From the NCBI RefSeq assembly GCF_023701485.1, contig NZ_JAMQBK010000060.1, positions 264,656 to 328,655 of the forward strand: 64,000 nucleotides of DNA, written 5' to 3'. How positions within the stretch are numbered: position 1 is the first letter of the stretch; each line of letters begins with the position of its first letter. Source of the stretch: Aporhodopirellula aestuarii. Lineage in GTDB: Bacteria > Planctomycetota > Planctomycetia > Pirellulales > Pirellulaceae. This document shows, in pieces, positions 63,193-64,000 of this stretch. The position numbers and the translations under genes are program-made. The notes under the pieces were generated by a model. That model had not been told where the DNA came from. It did no database searches and was given only the letters and a program-made list of their open reading frames with translations.

Positions 63193-64000
63193 GCACGCTT
63201 TGTTGGGGCGGCAGATGGTTGAACGTGAGTGAGACGAGGCGGGGGAGAGATTAGGATTAGGAGTACGATTAAGATTAAGAATGAGGATGTGTTGGTGGTG
63301 GGCTTTGGTCTTAATCCTAATCTTACTCTTAATCATAATCCTGGCTTCACGACGCCCCTTTCGCATCGACAGGCTCGCAAGAGCGTATGAAATGCCGAGG
63401 GGTCACCTCCTGGCGAAGCTCGCTACGTCTGACCGGCACGGCACGGCTGTTTCTCGTGCAATGTCACGCTGTCCTGCTAACCATGCCCGGCAAGTCGGGC
63501 GCCCTTGAATGTTGGGCGTGTGGCAAGGGGCTGTGCTGTTCCATTCTCCCACTGGATGCACGCTCTTTGGGCCGGCAGTTGGTTGAGCGTGAGAGGGGAT
63601 GAGGCGGGGAGAGATTAGGATTAGGAGTGCGATTAAGATTAAGAATGAGGATGTGTTGGTGGTGGGCTTTGGTCTTAATCCTAATCTTACTCTTACTCTT
63701 AATCATAATCCTGGCTCCGCGATGCCACTTTCACATTGACAAGCTCACGAGAGCGTGAGGAATGTCGATGAGCCGCCTCTTGGCGACGCCAGCTCCGTTT
63801 GACCGGCACGGCACGGTTGTTTCTCGTGCAATGTCACGCTGTCCTGCTAACCCTTGCTCGGCAAGTCGGACGCCCTTGAATGCTGGGCGTGTGGCACGGG
63901 GCTGTGCCGTTCCAGTCTCCCACTGGGAGTACGCTTTGTTGGGCCAGTAGTTGGTTGAGCGTGAGTGAGACGAGGCGGGGGAGAGATTAGGATTAGGAGT
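63193..64000. repeat. Tandem array of about 366-372 bp units with telomere-like hexamers
   Basis: Three units start at about 63193, 63559 and 63929; the third is cut by the window end. The GATTAGGATTAGGAG core recurs at 63249, 63613 and 63985 (spacing 364 and 372). Each unit has a left arm of GATTAGG/GATTAAGATTAAG hexamers and, about 20 bases later, a right arm of TCTTAATCCTAATCTTAC type (63309-63342 and 63673-63712), which together form a long imperfect inverted repeat. The second copy has one extra TCTTAC hexamer. The remaining about 250 bp of each unit is also shared. ORFs inside the units differ between copies and are not believed. Confidence 0.92.

Noticed and set aside
63281..63950. Short ORFs inside the repeat units (75, 71, 80 and 62 codons)
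   Set aside because: The frames differ between copies and are made of hydrophobic runs from the hexamer arms; no shared protein is preserved.

Overview
The window looks like chromosomal DNA of a planctomycete of the Pirellulaceae (Rhodopirellula-like) group. The evidence is five large Hanks-type Ser/Thr kinases, a secreted sulfatase, ThuA and DUF1570 proteins, an fhcADC cluster for tetrahydromethanopterin-linked C1 transfer, an alternative GlmU, many secreted proteins unique to the group, and long spacers between genes. This placement is inferred from gene content, not from a search. No tRNA, rRNA, CRISPR array, phage or transposase was recognised. Layout: (1) 1-8.4 kb holds signalling and envelope genes: a kinase with a TPR-like C-terminal half, an FHA-GGDEF diguanylate cyclase, two abutting outer-membrane-barrel-like proteins, and a second membrane kinase. 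(2) 8.6-14.7 kb is a set of secreted hydrolases (CocE/NonD hydrolase, a sulfatase with a VHL-beta-like tail, a lectin-like protein, a ThuA protein). (3) 14.7-19.5 kb is clpB and dnaK on the minus strand, each behind a clear hairpin. (4) 20-28 kb is housekeeping: pheA, rpsD, lpdA, then a radical SAM/SPASM gene overlapping a HemY-type porphyrinogen oxidase, and an Old Yellow Enzyme homologue. (5) 28-34.3 kb holds a TANGO2/NRDE protein, a tiny prepilin-like peptide plus a lone response regulator, a TPR-like membrane protein translationally linked to an RluA pseudouridine synthase, and an atypical kinase tightly coupled to an inositol-monophosphatase-family gene. (6) 34.3-39.4 kb is fhcA-fhcD-fhcC joined by two ATGA overlaps, with no fhcB beside it, and a divergent GlmM-type mutase. 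(7) 39.5-45.1 kb is a DUF2314 membrane protein, an overlapping glycosylation operon (epimerase, ArnT-like transferase, GT2) and fxsA. (8) 46.2-58.7 kb is a cluster of poorly known planctomycete genes: a secreted coiled-coil protein, a polytopic kinase, a membrane protein, Gly/Gln-rich and EF-hand/RG-rich secreted proteins, DUF1570, and an alternative GlmU. (9) 59.2-64 kb holds a class I glutamine-amidotransferase-like protein whose nucleophilic Cys is Gly, a possible structured RNA ending in a strong terminator, rplU without rpmA, a fifth kinase, a GspH-like protein lacking the prepilin cleavage motif, and a tandem array of about 366-372 bp units carrying telomere-like hexamers that runs off the right edge. 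How the parts may work together: the kinases could make the phosphothreonine read by the FHA domain of the GGDEF protein; ClpB and DnaK form the disaggregation pair; the GlmM-type mutase and the alternative GlmU together could supply UDP-GlcNAc; the glycosylation operon probably decorates envelope glycoconjugates. The best candidates for undescribed biology are the kinase/coiled-coil/membrane cluster at 46.2-49.9 kb, the Cys-less amidotransferase homologue, the mini-prepilin/response-regulator pair, and the repeat array.
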